Shown piece after piece: positions 37,256 through 49,597 of a DNA stretch of 64,000 nt. A model generated the notes under the pieces. It saw only the letters and a list, made by a program, of their open reading frames with translations. It was not told the DNA's origin and searched no databases. This DNA is from Paramarasmius palmivorus. Lineage: Eukaryota > Basidiomycota > Agaricomycetes > Agaricales > Marasmiaceae. Positions within the stretch are counted from its first letter, which is position 1. Every line of letters begins with the position of its first letter. The translations under genes and the position numbers were made by a program. The stretch covers positions 124,001-188,000 of the forward strand of contig JAYKXP010000019.1 of NCBI GenBank assembly GCA_037176845.1, given 5' to 3'.

Positions 37256-37446
37256 TTTTGGCTTTGGCTGTTCGATCTCTTCAAAACGGACTTCTTTCTC
37301 CTCCACTCCATGTCAATCTGTGTGTATTGAAACTAGAGAAAACCTCGGTAAGCTTATGGAGCTCGATGGTCAAGAACGGTGGGTGTTCACCTCTCCATGC
37401 TCAGTATGTCTTGTCTCGTCGCCGTTCGTGGGGATCGACTAGAATC

Positions 37447-38046
37447 TTAGGTTTGGCGGTGCTGAACTTTCAAGAGATCAGGTTGACCAGAGATCTTTGA
37501 TAGTCCATAGAATATCACATTGCCCAAGAGGAAATCCACCCGCTTGACCCCCTTTGAATGCTCGAGGTCCGATGCTAACGCACCTTCCTCTTGCTCTACC
37601 CGCTTCCACCGCGCTTCATAGGCACTGAAGACCTCCGGTTTATTACTCTCTTTGTATTCGACCTCCGTTACAGGGACACGTAGAGCGCGATACAATCCGC
37701 TGAGCAGGTCGTCAACTGTGACGTATGGTGTCGATGAGGGCTGAATCTCAATGATCCAGGGAAGGAACTTTGATACGAGTTTGACAGACACCACTGGAGG
37801 GACTGTCGCCGGTTCTTTCCGCACGTCTGGTGTCAGCACCGTAGACGTCGGCAAAACAGTTCTGGGGTCCCTCGAGAGGTCGAAAGGGAATCGCGGGGGG
37901 TATTTGTACAGTAAGACGGGATGAATTTCCTTTATTTCGATGTCTGGAAATGACGGTGTAGCGGCGCTAGCCAGTGTAGCGGTACTTGCAGTGGCCAGCG
38001 TAGAGGACGAGTCCCAATACGGGTCAGTGAAGTGCACCTTTTTCAT
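37447..38046 (-). CDS. DUF6699-like protein, 199 aa
   Basis: Single uninterrupted frame starting [19 protein letters not shown]. The core matches the basidiomycete DUF6699 pattern as I remember it: [18 protein letters not shown], a middle beta segment ending [20 protein letters not shown], then [16 protein letters not shown], and a C-terminal part with [15 protein letters not shown]. There is no signal peptide or membrane segment, so it is probably cytosolic or nuclear. The family is expanded in mushroom genomes and has no assigned function. It is followed on the same strand by member A of the membrane-anchored family. Confidence 0.75.
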   Translation of the reverse strand: MKKVHFTDPYWDSSSTLATASTATLASAATPSFPDIEIKEIHPVLLYKYPPRFPFDLSRDPRTVLPTSTVLTPDVRKEPATVPPVVSVKLVSKFLPWIIEIQPSSTPYVTVDDLLSGLYRALRVPVTEVEYKESNKPEVFSAYEARWKRVEQEEGALASDLEHSKGVKRVDFLLGNVIFYGLSKISGQPDLLKVQHRQT

Positions 38047-39405
38047 CGTGAAGGAATGCGTTTAGTAACGCTTCGTCCGTCTAGGTAGAAAGGTGAGTGA
38101 AAAACCAGTTACCAGACAAACCCCTTATATTTATTGCTCACCAGAATAGCGAATGAAGGACGAGTAAGCGCTCAAGGTTGACGACGGCAGGGACGACTTT
38201 GTGAGTTGGTGGTGGCGGTTCCACATTTAAGTGGAGGGCATGGGGTGTAAACGCGTTGTATCAACTCTTATATAGAAACAGGCTGATAAGGTTTGATGGA
38301 TAGCGTGCTTTTCGGGGTTGATGAAGAGGCGATACTGAGGAGCGCGACGGTGGAGGAGCGTTTAAGGATCATGCACGTGGATAGTTTGAATACGGGCAGA
38401 AAGCTGTGGCCAATTTCAGGTTATGTGTCCAGAAAAAAGAACCAAAAAAACACACCTTTTCGAGCCTATGATGTTCTCTTTGGCCTGATCCAACCTATCC
38501 TCGGTACTAAGCCCCAAATTCAGTGGGCCTTAGGTTCAAGAAGGACAGAAAGATTTGACAAAGTCAAAACCTCGACATTCAAGGGTTCCTATCTCTTTGA
38601 ATCCCGCTGAGTCCTACTAGAATCCAACATCCTGGAACTTTTGAGGAAAGCAGTAGACATCAATCAATGTCATGGTGGTAAAGAGGAAAGACGCGTCAAC
38701 ACAGCCTCATCGACACTCCTTCTCTTGAATCACTGTTTACTGCTTTCCTGGCCTTTCTTCCCAACTCGACGCGCCGTTGAGCCATATCATAGTGTGTATA
38801 GATGCAGCTTCGAATCCGCTGGAGAAAAAAAAACGTGAGTTTTCCCTGGGCTTCTTGGAATGGTTAACAAGTCACTTACGCGTCAGGCAGAGTTATGTAC
38901 AACAGGTATTTCCACACCAAACCTTGTCGATACTCGACATTTTCGAGAGCAAAGGAAGAAAGACAACATTTGTATCGGTGGTCGAGAGGATTCAGAGGAA
39001 GATGCGTCGACACGAGTGGTTCCGACGACATCGTCAGATTCTGGCTCTCACAAAAAAAGGCTGCATGTGTCACTCTGACACTGACAGGTACTTTCTGCTG
39101 ATAAGGATCATCTTGGCTTTGGACTCGTAACTCCGCTGGAGTGTGACTTCACGCATCGAGCGCATAATCGCGGACACCGAAGATGACCGCCTCGCTGACC
39201 GAGTTCAATTTGAGTTACTCCAGTAAGTATGTTTTGGTGATACTACGACCCTTACTCTTTTGATTTCCCGAGCGTTTCGGTATCTGGTATTCCGCTTCAC
39301 TGCTGAAGTGGTGCAATGAATATGATTAAGCCCTGCATCCGCCGAGTCGAGCCTGACCAAGACACTGACTCGTCTGGACTCTGCACCTCCATGAAGTTGG
39401 TCTAC
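38047..39405. other. intergenic with a dispersed repeat and one unassigned frame
   Basis: A plus-strand frame of 105 codons at 38293-38610 (SVLFGVDEEAILRSATVEER) is protein-like but has no family, repeat or membrane signal, and no promoter was seen. The dispersed GACGCGTCA repeat lies at 38677-38710. The rest shows nothing I can support. Confidence 0.35.
38677..38710. repeat. dispersed AGACGCGTCA repeat, copy 2
   Basis: 34 bases matching 32 of 34 positions of the copy at 60668-60701, sharing AAAGAGGAAAGACGCGTCA and CACAGCCTCAT. The flanks share only weak similarity, including GACATCAA upstream. The 22 kb separation and a third divergent copy at 36093 indicate a dispersed element, possibly a fragment of a transposon end. 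Confidence 0.6.
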
Positions 39406-39457
39406 GGGCTATTCGGGTCGTTCAAGCATATCGCCCGTTACGCGGTGATCCTATAAA
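39406..39457 (+). promoter_or_regulatory. promoter of secreted 8-Cys protein 1: conserved box and TATA
   Basis: GGGCTATTCGGGTCGTTCAA at 39406-39425 is matched at 17 of 20 positions upstream of paralogue 2 (48641-48660). A CTATAAAA box lies at 39451-39458, about 75-80 bases before the ATG. The box-to-TATA distance differs by only about 12 bases between the two genes, which suggests a retained regulatory site. Confidence 0.55.
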
Positions 39458-39531
39458 ACCTGGAGCAAAACCGACAAATCCTTGACTCTCACATCTCATT
39501 CTTTGCCTTCGCATCATCACCAGCATTCAAA

Positions 39532-39966
39532 ATGAGGTTTCTTACTCTCGCTGCCACAGTTCTCTCTACCATGGCCGTCACCACCGTGCAAGCGGCATCA
39601 TGCAACGACGCCAATCTCTTTATTTGCGTCGAAGGAGGGCGGCGCATTGGCTTGGAAGGAAGATCTATGGGCCGCCGTGAAAAGTTCTGTGGGGAAAACC
39701 GATGGAAGGACCAGAAGTGCTTCAAATACGTGGGGAATCGTGGCAATCCGACACCGGTCTATATCACGTTGGACAAGCCAGGTGCCAATAGCCAGAAGAC
39801 TTGTTGGGATGCCCTGGAGAATATTCTCAACCGTGAGTAGTCTCTTCTTCCCGGTGTGGCTTAGCAGTTACTGACATGTCATGCAGAGTGCACCGGAGAT
39901 GGAACTTATGAGTATAATGGAGCTCACTACAGGATGAGTTGGTGCACGTATATCAAACCGTGTTGA
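39532..39966 (+). CDS. small secreted 8-Cys protein, paralogue 1
   Basis: Two exons, 39532-39832 and 39887-39966, joined by a 54-base intron in phase 1. The 126-residue product has a signal peptide (MRFLTLAATVLSTMAVTTVQ, cleaved near AA-SC). The mature domain has eight cysteines in the order SCND, FICVE, FCGEN, KCFKY, TCWDA, QCTGD, WCTY and PC. Shared motifs with the paralogues at 48777 and 59098 are PVYITLDKPGAN, CWDALENI and GTYEYNGAHYRM. An even cysteine count suggests four disulfides. It looks like a compact extracellular effector-like or structural protein. I recognise no named domain and infer no activity. Confidence 0.85.
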
Positions 39967-40149
39967 TTTCGTGTATCGACAAGCAAGTAATAGTACATGG
40001 TCCATAAATCGCATAGAGTTTGTGATGGCAAAGCGTAGAAAACCTGAGCAGGGATAGCGGGAGAACATCGTTACTTCTTGGGAGCCAGGCCTACTACTCT
40101 GTAGAACTTCGTGAGACTCGGCGGAGAAGGCAGGATCAACGGAATTCAC

Positions 40150-43100
40150 TTACTCAAGGAATATAGCTCGGATGAAGGCATATACATCCCGCAAATCCAG
40201 TTTCAGTTCGAGAGTGAACTGCTGCCCAACGATGATCCCTTTGATGATAGCGTCGAATGAGAAATTTCCAGCGAACGGTGCGAGATCGGCCGTGATTTCG
40301 ATTGAAGTGATATTGAACGCTTGTTCGAGGGTGGTGAAGAAGTCCTCCGCAATCTCCAGAACACCGTCTCCCGCATTCTTTGCCGCTTCCAAGGCTGAGT
40401 TAGCGACATCCACTGCAGCGGATCCAACATGTTTTACGCCCTTGAGTGTGGCGGTGGCAGCCTGATATTCAGCCCATTCAACAGAGTCAGCCAATTTAAG
40501 GACGGCATCACGTGCAGCTTCGAGGCCATCTGCCGAAGCTACTTTGAAGTCCTCAATGACCTTCTCTGCTGCCTTTATAGCTGCATCTCCGTCAACGCGT
40601 ACACCTTCGAGTAGCTTTGCCGCGTCTTCCATGATTGCCTGAGTATCTTTGTCAACCTCTTCAAGTGTCTTTTGCGCAGCAATCAGTAGGCCGTCGCCAC
40701 CAGTTCTCACTAGTTCGAGAGCATCCTCCGCAGACTGGACGGCTCCTTCCTTCGCGAGGTAATCCGCAGCCTCCAATACTCCCTTGCATGCTTCCAAAAC
40801 TCCGATGGCGACGTATTTAGAAGCCTCGACAGCCCCCACGGCGATATATAGACCTGGAATGGCAAGCTTTTTCCTAAAGGAAGCTGAATATACTGGAAAC
40901 GGTTGAGTAGAATGTCACTTACCAGATCTCATATCCTGGCGCATCTTTGTATTGTTGGATCACATGGTTGATGTCGTCGATTTGGTGTTGAAGGCTATCG
41001 ACCTTTTCTCGGCAACATCAATGTCATGCTCTGCTTTACCGAATGCTCGATCAAGATCCTCTTTGGCTTTCTCTAGTGCCACCTCTTTTTCCCGGATATC
41101 GTCATCCCACGCTTTTCTCGCTTTCACGACATCTGCTTCAGCAGCTTGCATCTTGGCTCCTCTGTCCACATTCGCCTCCCGAACCTTTCGCTCCGCATAG
41201 ACAAACTTCTCGTCCCAACGCTTGCGGGTTTTCTCGAGATCACCCTCATATCCTGTCAGCGTCGTCTTGTAGTCATCGATCACTTTTCGGGAATCCTTGT
41301 GAACTTTCTTCTCGTAATCCTTCCAAGCTACATATGCTTCATCCACATCCGCCTGGGCTTTGTCGATAGCCTTATTCATATCTGCCTTAGCCTTGCTAAC
41401 CTTCAGCTCTGCAGACTCAATGCCTTTGTCTGCTGCCTCTTTGGCTGCCTCCAAAGAATCGTTGACCTGTTTGACAACATACTCGATGATGTGTTGCTCC
41501 ATTAAAGCATGAAGGACGAATTCGAGATTCTCCAAGTGGTGTAGATCCGCAGCTCCCTTCATCTCAGCACTGACCGCGAATGTCAATAATGAGGTCAAAT
41601 GAAGCTCGAGATCAAAGTAGAATTTCGGAGTGGGAAGGATTTCGAGCTCAAGGAGCAATGCAACCTCGCTATCCAAGATGTGGATAGCGCCATCCACCAA
41701 GACGTGCTGCTTTGATGCGCCAACCTCCAGATCAAACTTCGCGTCTCCACCTTTACTTCCAGTGACCGAAAGAGGCCCGACAGTGAGGTTATGGATTGCA
41801 CCTTTGACTACGAAGGTGTCCTTGGTGATTTGAGCTGAGGCAGTGAATTCGGTGTCGAAGATTTTGATGTCCGCTTCGAAGGAAAAGCCGGGAGGGTACG
41901 AGAGCGTACCAATCCTGACTCCAGTGGAAATGTACAATGAGACCTTCTCAAAATCGATGAAGTTCGGTGGTTTAGGAAGGTCGAAATTGATCACATCCGA
42001 CGTGAATGCCACAAGGTCCTGGATTCCAAGGTGCTCTATATCGCCCTTAATCAACTCCTCTAAAGTGAGTGTGAGCGCCAAGTCCAAGCAGCTCAAACAA
42101 CGTTAGGTTGCTTACGGGTAGGATTTTCTTCGATTTCGACAGCAACCTGTCCGCTAACATCCCCAATAGAAAGGCCACCGACAAACCCAAAACCTTCAGG
42201 GGTGCCAAACTGGAGAAGATTAAGAGTAAACTGCAGTGCGAGGTTAGGGCCAATCGAAACGCGAGGGCTAATGCCGAAGGGGTCGACCCAGTAGCCGCTC
42301 ATTTGCCCAAATGCAGAGAGCTCTTCATTCTGGATGGTGAGTCCAACCTTGAAATCCAGAGGATCGGGTGACTTGGGCACAGGTACCTTCAGCCCCGCGT
42401 CGATCATCAGCCGAACGGGTTGCAAGTCGATTTCCAGCTCGATTGGATCTGTTTTGATGCCTCGACCAAACTGAATAATCCCATCTGCCGGGAGATCAAT
42501 GTCCAAGACGAAGCCACCTGTCTTGGACCATGCTGCCGATAGTATGAGACCGGGAGCAGCGTGACCGAGGATTTCAGTTATTTGTTTAATACTGCTTATG
42601 ACAGCGCAGATTTGGAATCCTGTGCATAGAATCAGGTCAATATGCGTCTGAAGGTACAAATCAATGGACTTGCCTCGCTTGATTGGGTACTTGAGTGGAT
42701 TCATGGTACTTAATGCAGGTTCATCCTTCGATGCAACGATAACTGCCAGGTCATCTACAACAACATCTGCCAGGAACGTTCCCTTGATCTCCGGGAATAC
42801 AGCTCCTAATGACGCCGACTTTCCTAACCCATCAAACTCTCCATATACTGTCCATTGCAGCCCTTTGTCCTGCGGCTCCTTGTAGACATGGACAGTGCCT
42901 GCTATCTTCGGCAGACCTTGAACATCATCTAGTTGCACAACGACGTCGAGTTCAACACTCGATGATTTGGCAGATCCATACTTCATTAGAGAAGCATTGA
43001 CGACAACATCGACAAGCTTGACGCCAAGGTCCGGACGGTCGATGTCCTGCATTTCACCCTTGAGGCTGACACCATCGGAACCAAAGTGAAGAGCAGCGGT

Positions 43101-46100
43101 GGTAGCTGTGTAGCCGCCGTATTTCACATCTTGGACGGCAATAGACAGGCCATTGGAGCTTGAGATGGTGATCGAGGCATCCCCGACGGAGAATTCCTCA
43201 GGCAAAACAACCTCTTCGCCCGAAAACTTGTCATATAGGTCTACGATGCTATTAACCGTGAAGTTCCGGATGTCAGCCGACAGAGTGATGGCACCACCGA
43301 CAGAGTAAGTGCCAATCAGTGTTGCCACCGTGGGCTGAGCGTCAAGCACAGCGCTGACGGATAAGTCCAGCGTCTTGAGCGGTGACGAGATATCAAACGA
43401 CGAGGAGAACGTTACTGTTTCAAGCTGGTTCCAATGTTAGCTCGGAATCGCGGTTGTCAAAAGGATGAAAGACATACATTAAACCCAAGACCTAGAGCGT
43501 TATCCCAGATATGGCCTTTAAGCATCGCATTGATCTCGGCAATACCTCCAAATTCGCTGATTTCGAAATCGAATTCCAATGGTTTCTTTGATGCCGGAAC
43601 CTCTAGGTCGAGCTGACCGAGTAAGGAGAACCCATAGGAGGAAGTCGTCTGTCCGCTCGAGCCCAGAACTGTCGTATTGACACCAAACACGCGAATGCCT
43701 ATGTGGCTGAGAGAGATGCCATCACACAATCGAATGGTTTGGTACTCCTCAGTCCCGGTACCCTTGACGTAGGTGAGACCCTGAAGGACAAAGTTGGAGA
43801 GGTGAGGAAGGGAGGCCCAGCTCTGATTGAGCCCAAGTGAAGCCATGACCTGGAATGTCAATGAGCTGGGCGGGATCTGCAGAACTTTGCTAAGGATTTG
43901 ATTCATTGACCCGAATTGATCATCTACAACCAGGTCTGCCGAAATTGACCAACCGATAGGTTTCATTGGTATACTGAAAAGACACCATCAGTCAGATGAA
44001 GGAACAAGATTCAACGCCAAACCTACAAATCATAGTTCTGGTTTACGACCGTAACATTCGACAGGTGGGCTTTCTCCAGGGGCGTTCCTTTAAGCCATGG
44101 AATGATTGTGGCGATGGGAAGGTCCGCAATTGTAGCTTTTTGGAAGATGGGTGGCTGATCTCCAGGCTCAATCTCTGGTGGAGGAGGCCCTTGCCAGCTC
44201 TCGAACGTGCTCTTCAATTCGGGCAGCCCAAAGAGGTCAATATCGCCGCCCATCGCATACCCTCCCTTGGGTGGTGAAGCCGGCAAAATCGAGCGTTTCG
44301 GCCTAGAATCCGATGTTTCCGTCACCGTCGGATTACGAACCTCCGTATCCCCTAGCTGGAAAACTGGCTCTTCATTACTAGCGGCGACCCAGGCATCCCG
44401 GTTCACAGGAATATCGAAATAATCAGGAATGTTGCCGACAGAGATACCACCGAGCGGAGTGTCGATAGAAACACCGAGTCCAACCTTCGGGTCTATATCT
44501 ATGCCTATACCTGCATCGAGCGACCTTTTGGGGCGCGAAGTGCCCGACGTGCTGGCGTCCGATTCAGCCTTGCGCTTCTTGGATCTGAGGTACTTGAACT
44601 TCTTTTCAAAGTACGTCCTCCAGGCTCTACGATCCAGCTGACCCTCGACAGTCAGCGGAGTATAGCAGTTGAACGTGTGGAACGCAGTTTTGAACGGATA
44701 ATTCACTGGAGGCTATTCCACATCTGATCTCAGCAAACAAGATACATACTCCCATCGGTAAAGATACTAACCGTCAACTTGCTATGAGTCGCTGTAAAGC
44801 CACCCCAGTACTGCAGCTCCGGAGACAACCAAGTATATGAGTGATTTGAGTCAGCGACCCAGGCGGGGATAGCTATCTTCTCCAAACCAGTAGCACCAAG
44901 TACGCTATAATCGCCCTTGTTGATAATCTTTGTATTGAGTTTCCCCTTACCCGTATCCTCGAATATGGAGGTGATACTGGCAATTGCACCGTCAATGACA
45001 CTTTCCGCTCTGTGCTGGCATTAATAACACGGAACCAAGTACCATAAGGATGCCCTCTTACCGAGTCATATTTCCGTTAGCCTCGAAAGTGCCAAAAACC
45101 TAATGGAAAAAATAATAAGTTGATAGATATACGAGAACGTTGTCAAGCTGTTTGCTCACCAAGTTGGCCTGGGATTGCCAATCAGCATTAGTCATAGGTC
45201 CAAAGCTGTAGGCAGAACGATGAAGCCACTTGTAACGAGCAATCAGACACATTCAACCCAGTCAACATACAGTAAACCTACCTCTGCTGCTGTACCATCT
45301 GTGGTATCCTTTGGCCAAAGTGTCTTTCCCCACTATAATGAATGATATGAGTCACCAATCTCCAGAGGTATCATCAACCTTGAACTTACTACGTTCGCAG
45401 ACTGCCCCATGATGGACAAGGTATCAACGCGCTCCTCCTTTGGCCTCGCGCCCGTGAGCGCCGTCGTAGTTTGTTGGATCTTTGCCTTTGCTTTATATTT
45501 GCCGCTATCCACCATAGCCTTGGTAAAAGCCTCAGCCTGTGCCGTAGTGACGAACGCTCGGGTCCAATCCTTCTCGACCTGCCTACCATCTGTTTGAGCA
45601 GCAATGAGGCGTTTGATGTCAGCGTCCGACATGTAGGAAGCATAAACCCCAAGCAGGTGCTCCGAGATGCAACGACGATTGCTGCCAGAATCGGCAACTG
45701 TGATCTTCAACCAGGAGCTCAGGTCCGTCATGTTGATATCCGCGAGACACTTCTGGAGCTCGTCCTTGGTGATAAACTGTTTGTTCGGTACGACGACGAG
45801 CTCGAGTGGTGGGCTAATGGGGACACGGGACTTCCAGAGACGACCACTACGAGTGGCAGAGGCTTGGTCCTGGGCAACGGTTTGCCAGATATTAGTCTGG
45901 ACACTGAGGCGTCTGGCATCGCTGGCGGTATCACCTCTACCCTTTCGAGCGATGAGAGAGGAGGGAATGCCTCTAGTGACAATCCCACCCTGGGAAACGA
46001 GGCGACCATCGTCGTCCCATACGTCGCAGCTGAGTTTCCCGGAAGACTCCGTTTGAGTCCAGTCGGCCTTGTAGGTGGCTTGGTCACCAGCGACACGAAG

Positions 46101-46367
46101 CTTGTAGTCATCAAGCTTCATGTAGAGGCCGTAGGTCTATCAGTAGAGGCATTAGCGAGAGCGACCAGAAGGTGGTTTCAAACATACCACGCCGGAAGCG
46201 TAGAACTTGACGAATTGCCCTGAAACGGCGGTGCCGCCGTTCTTCGCCTTGTACGTCTGGACATCGTACTCCTTGACTGGGGCGCTAGAAGCAGCAGCAA
46301 TTTTGACTCGACCGGTCGGGGAGTCATCGAAGGTGAATTCATAAATGACTGCAGAAGAGGAAGACAT
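40150..46367 (-). CDS. very large beta-rich and coiled-coil protein of unknown function
   Basis: About 15 exons give some 1,850 residues from the ATG at 46367 (MSSSSAVIYEFTFDDSPTGR) to the stop at 40150. Junctions checked by hand are in frame: exon 1 ends at 46188, exon 2 runs 46136-45390, and the acceptor before WLHRSAYSFGPMTNADWQSQ fits. Order of parts: a globular N-terminus (LVFGTFEANGNMTRHRAESV); a basic linker with KRKAESD and PKRS repeats; a long region of alternating beta strands (about 43966-41500), LSADIRNFTVNSIVDLYDK being typical; a charged heptad-rich coiled coil of about 140 residues (KAKADMNKAIDKAQADVDEA); then Ala-rich amphipathic repeats resembling apolipoprotein or LEA helices (AIKAAEKVIEDFKVASADGL). 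There is no signal peptide or TM segment. Similar giants exist in other fungi without known function; lipid or surface binding is only a guess. Confidence 0.75.
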
Positions 46368-48640
46368 TTCTTCAAGGGATGTTCAAAGAACTGAGGATAC
46401 CCACTTACAATACCACCTTTATATGTGATCCTTGGTTGTTTGTTTTCTATTTTTCATTTTGACAAGTTGAACGAAACGAAAGAGGTTTGCGTAAAGCCAC
46501 CGATAGGTCGGTCAGCAGGATGGTGTTTTCTTGTTCGTCGAGTGGCGGGGCCTATGCCAGGTGTGCACATCATCGCACAGCAAAAAACCAACAAGAATCA
46601 TGAAAGGCAAAGCGACAGGTGTCCACAAATCAATAGAAATCTACTTTTGTTCGAGATAAGACGCACCATGAGACCAGGAGAAGCTTGATGCCGAAGTGGC
46701 GGTGGTGTTGGTACTGATGGCATATGCGAGTGCGAAGTCAATGCAGTCACTATGAATGTCAACAACATCTAGAGACATTCAGTGACAGTAACTTAACCGG
46801 TTGACATGGGACGATACATACTGGTTGGGAAAAGACGATGCCATGAGACTAGACATGGTGCGAGATGCCGTTGGTTGGTCGTATAGAACCGAAGAAGATA
46901 CACTACTACTGCCGAGTTTCTGAAGAAAACATGGCCCTACTACGATCCGACTCGGACCAAGCTGAGAGTACGATGGCGTAAGTTGCGGTGAGGAACGGAA
47001 ACTGAAATCCTTCAACATTGAGTGATTATGAAGGCGAATAAGAGAAGTGCAATTCTACGTCAACGCAAGTGCTAGCCTCAGTAGAGACCAAGCAGCAGTT
47101 CTGACCTGCACAGTTAGATGTGCTGTCATCGCCGACATAAACGGAATGGGTAGCACGTAAGATGGTGATACCAAAAGCGAGCTTTGTGCGAGCCGGTCAT
47201 ACTACCACCGGACCCCAATGGAAACATGACCATCCTGCGACGAAGATCCGACATCGACAAAAAAATTTAGTGGCGTAGCTTTGGAGCTTCCATGTCGGGA
47301 TTGGGGGTGATAATATCGATAGTATTGAGTGTTCTAGGACTATTGAGAGCTGTGGCTTGGATAACAGGCGGCCGTTCAAGTTGAATAGTGGGGTATCATG
47401 AGTGTAATAATGCAGTGTCTTTCCCTGGAAGGACGCGTCGAAAATAACACTGAGAACGTGAACAACCGAAGTAAACGGTAAGCTCTACGTACCTGCCAAA
47501 ACGACTATCCCTCTTTTCACCGTGACCGTTGACCTCGCAACTTCTTCTCCGTTCTACACCATCGACTTCAAAAGGCCCTAAGCCCTAAGCCCTAATCGGT
47601 CAAAACATGGCTGATTTTTGAAGCTTGAGCATCTTCAGCCGAAGGGAAAGAAGTGAGAAAACGATATCAAGCTCTTCTGAGGCAGGGAGGTCATGGAAAG
47701 GAAACAAAAACACTCCAAAGCATGTAAATATTCAAAGGACAATCGGAGTTGCAATGAGAAGGGCGTAATCGTCGATCGCGAGCCAGGAAGGCACGTGTGC
47801 AGGACTAGTGGTCCATGTACCTAAGCCGCACCCAGTCCATAGTCCAACGCCCCCATCTCTTCCTGCAACTCCTCCTTCACCATCCTCAGTCTTACTCGCA
47901 AGAGTTTTACTATGAGCATCGGTCTGTCCTTCAAAAAAAAAAAAATACTGAACAACATATTGAACACAGGTCCTCTGTATTTCTAGGTACGTAAAGCCAG
48001 CTTCCAGGAACATCTGATGGCAATGCTTACCACTAGATTCTGACAGTGATAAATCACCGTCGGAATCGGTAGGTGTAAGTGCCCACTTATGCGTATGAAT
48101 CGGTATCTCAAGAAACAAACTCCGGCATCTACCAAGTACAGATCCCGGAAGCCTGAAGCTGCCCGAAGGTGTTGTTCGGAGAAATACTGGAGAAACTCCA
48201 TATTCATCTCGATTCTCATGTGTTTTTCTGTTTTCAGGTCCTATTCGGTTGAGGCGTGCGTTACAAGACTACTCGGTACCAGGATCTAAACTCCAGATAC
48301 CAAAAAGGACCTCGATAGTCGCTGCTAAGACCCAGCCCGAGTCACTGTCCAGCGAGACAAACGGAGTATTAGAAAGCCTGTGTTCAATCGATCAACAATA
48401 GAAGCAAGAAACGTGCCTCCAGAACCAGACCTCGCATCGTCGCTTTGATCATATCTGAGGCCTGAAGTTTTGAAGCTCTGCAGATCTACAACCATACAAT
48501 CAAGTCACAGGTCTCGCGTGAAGGCTAGAGCCTGGTCATGGTGCTATCTTTCAACCATGTGCTCCGAAAGCACCTTCCCTGACCCCTAGCCCAAAAAATC
48601 TACGCGAATTTCATATCTCCCTCGCCGCCAGCTCGTCGTC
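46368..48640. other. intergenic, 2.3 kb, no supported gene
   Basis: Short minus-strand frames near 46655-47018 (SLMASSFPN and, downstream, HSDCIDFALAYAIST) look weakly protein-like but do not splice in frame. A telomere-like motif lies at 47576-47595 and a run of about 13 A at 47936-47948. No promoter, repeat end or RNA gene was recognised. Confidence 0.35.
47576..47595. repeat. short telomere-like CCCTAAG tandem
   Basis: Three head-to-tail units of CCCTAA separated by a single G (CCCTAAG, CCCTAAG, CCCTAA). The fungal telomere unit is TTAGGG/CCCTAA; here each spacer carries one extra base. Twenty bases is too short to exclude chance. Confidence 0.4.
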
Positions 48641-48704
48641 GGGTTATTCGGGGCGTCCAAACCCACCGCTCGGGGTGTACGGCTCGAGTTCATCTCCTAT
48701 AAAA
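48641..48704 (+). promoter_or_regulatory. promoter of secreted 8-Cys protein 2: conserved box and TATA
   Basis: GGGTTATTCGGGGCGTCCAA at 48641-48660 pairs with the box upstream of paralogue 1. TATAAAA is at 48698-48704, 73-79 bases before the 48777 ATG. Nothing comparable was found upstream of paralogue 3, which has only a weaker TTTAAAAG at a similar distance. Confidence 0.55.
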
Positions 48705-48776
48705 CCCACAACCAACGCCCTGACTCCCAACACCCAGCAAAGAGTCTTTCAGCATCTCCAGTACTCAATTTTACCC

Positions 48777-49209
48777 ATGAAACTCCTCGCACTCGCCGCT
48801 GCACTCCTCACCACCGCCAGTGTCCATGCCGCCTCATGCGACAACACATCCCTCTTCCTCTGCGTTGAAGAAGGCGGTTCCCTCGCTTTCGATTCCGACC
48901 GCTACGCCGCCCGACAAGATTTCTGCGGAAACAATCGCTGGAAATCCGAAAAATGTCACCGATATCAAGGGAACGGTGTCAACCCAACGCCTATATACAT
49001 CACGTTGGATAAACCCGGTGCAAATAACCAACAGGTTTGCTGGGATGCGTTGGAGAATATTATTAAACGTGAGTCTCTTTCTTTCTTGTATGGTGATGGC
49101 GGTGGCTTACGGTGACGGTGTAGAATGTCAAGCAGACGGGACGTACGAATATAACGGGGCGCACTATAGGATGACTTCGTGCACTTTTATCAAACCATCG
49201 GGTTGTTAG
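48777..49209 (+). CDS. small secreted 8-Cys protein, paralogue 2
   Basis: Exons 48777-49068 and 49124-49209, with the same phase-1 intron position as paralogues 1 and 3. The 125-residue product starts MKLLALAAALLTTASVHA (signal peptide). Cysteines follow the same order: SCDN, FLCVE, FCGNN, KCHRY, VCWDA, QCQAD, SCTF and GC at the end. TPIYITLDKPGANNQQ and GTYEYNGAHYRM are nearly identical to paralogue 1. The end differs slightly (KPSGC instead of KPC). The transcript has a good TATA box and a conserved upstream element. It is predicted to be extracellular; activity unknown. Confidence 0.86.
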
Positions 49210-49597
49210 GACTTAGGAGAATGTTGACTCAGAACTCCAAGTCGAGGCGGTTAATGTACACCAAGTCGTTGGTCCATATCCTACTGTCGATACATAAACC
49301 ACGTTTTCGCCTTGTTCGGTCCAGCTGCAATCGCCATCGTTCCCCTTACATCCATCAGTAATCACTGCCTGGTCGAAGGCGTATATAATTTTGAAGTTCC
49401 TGGCAGTGAAGACGACCATATTGAGGCACGCGTACTAATCCGGGCACTGTGGCAACACCACAGCTTCTCAACAAACACTTGATTCTTGCAATCGGTTCAC
49501 CGTCGCTAAGCCTGATGATAATCAAAGCTTGACCCCTAGGAGAGACGCGTACATATAATGTATACATGTCCTTATCCTCCAAGTCTTAAAAGACCCT

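Noticed and set aside
40952..41505. Plus-strand frames opposite the large coiled-coil gene
   Set aside because: Shadow frames of a heptad-repeat coding region; no independent start or domain.
45471..46223. 250-codon plus-strand frame antisense to the large gene
   Set aside because: Overlaps exon 2 of the minus-strand gene, whose frame splices correctly into neighbours; the plus frame has no motif.
47936..47950. A-run as a retroposon tail
   Set aside because: No upstream reverse-transcriptase-derived sequence or target-site duplication was seen.
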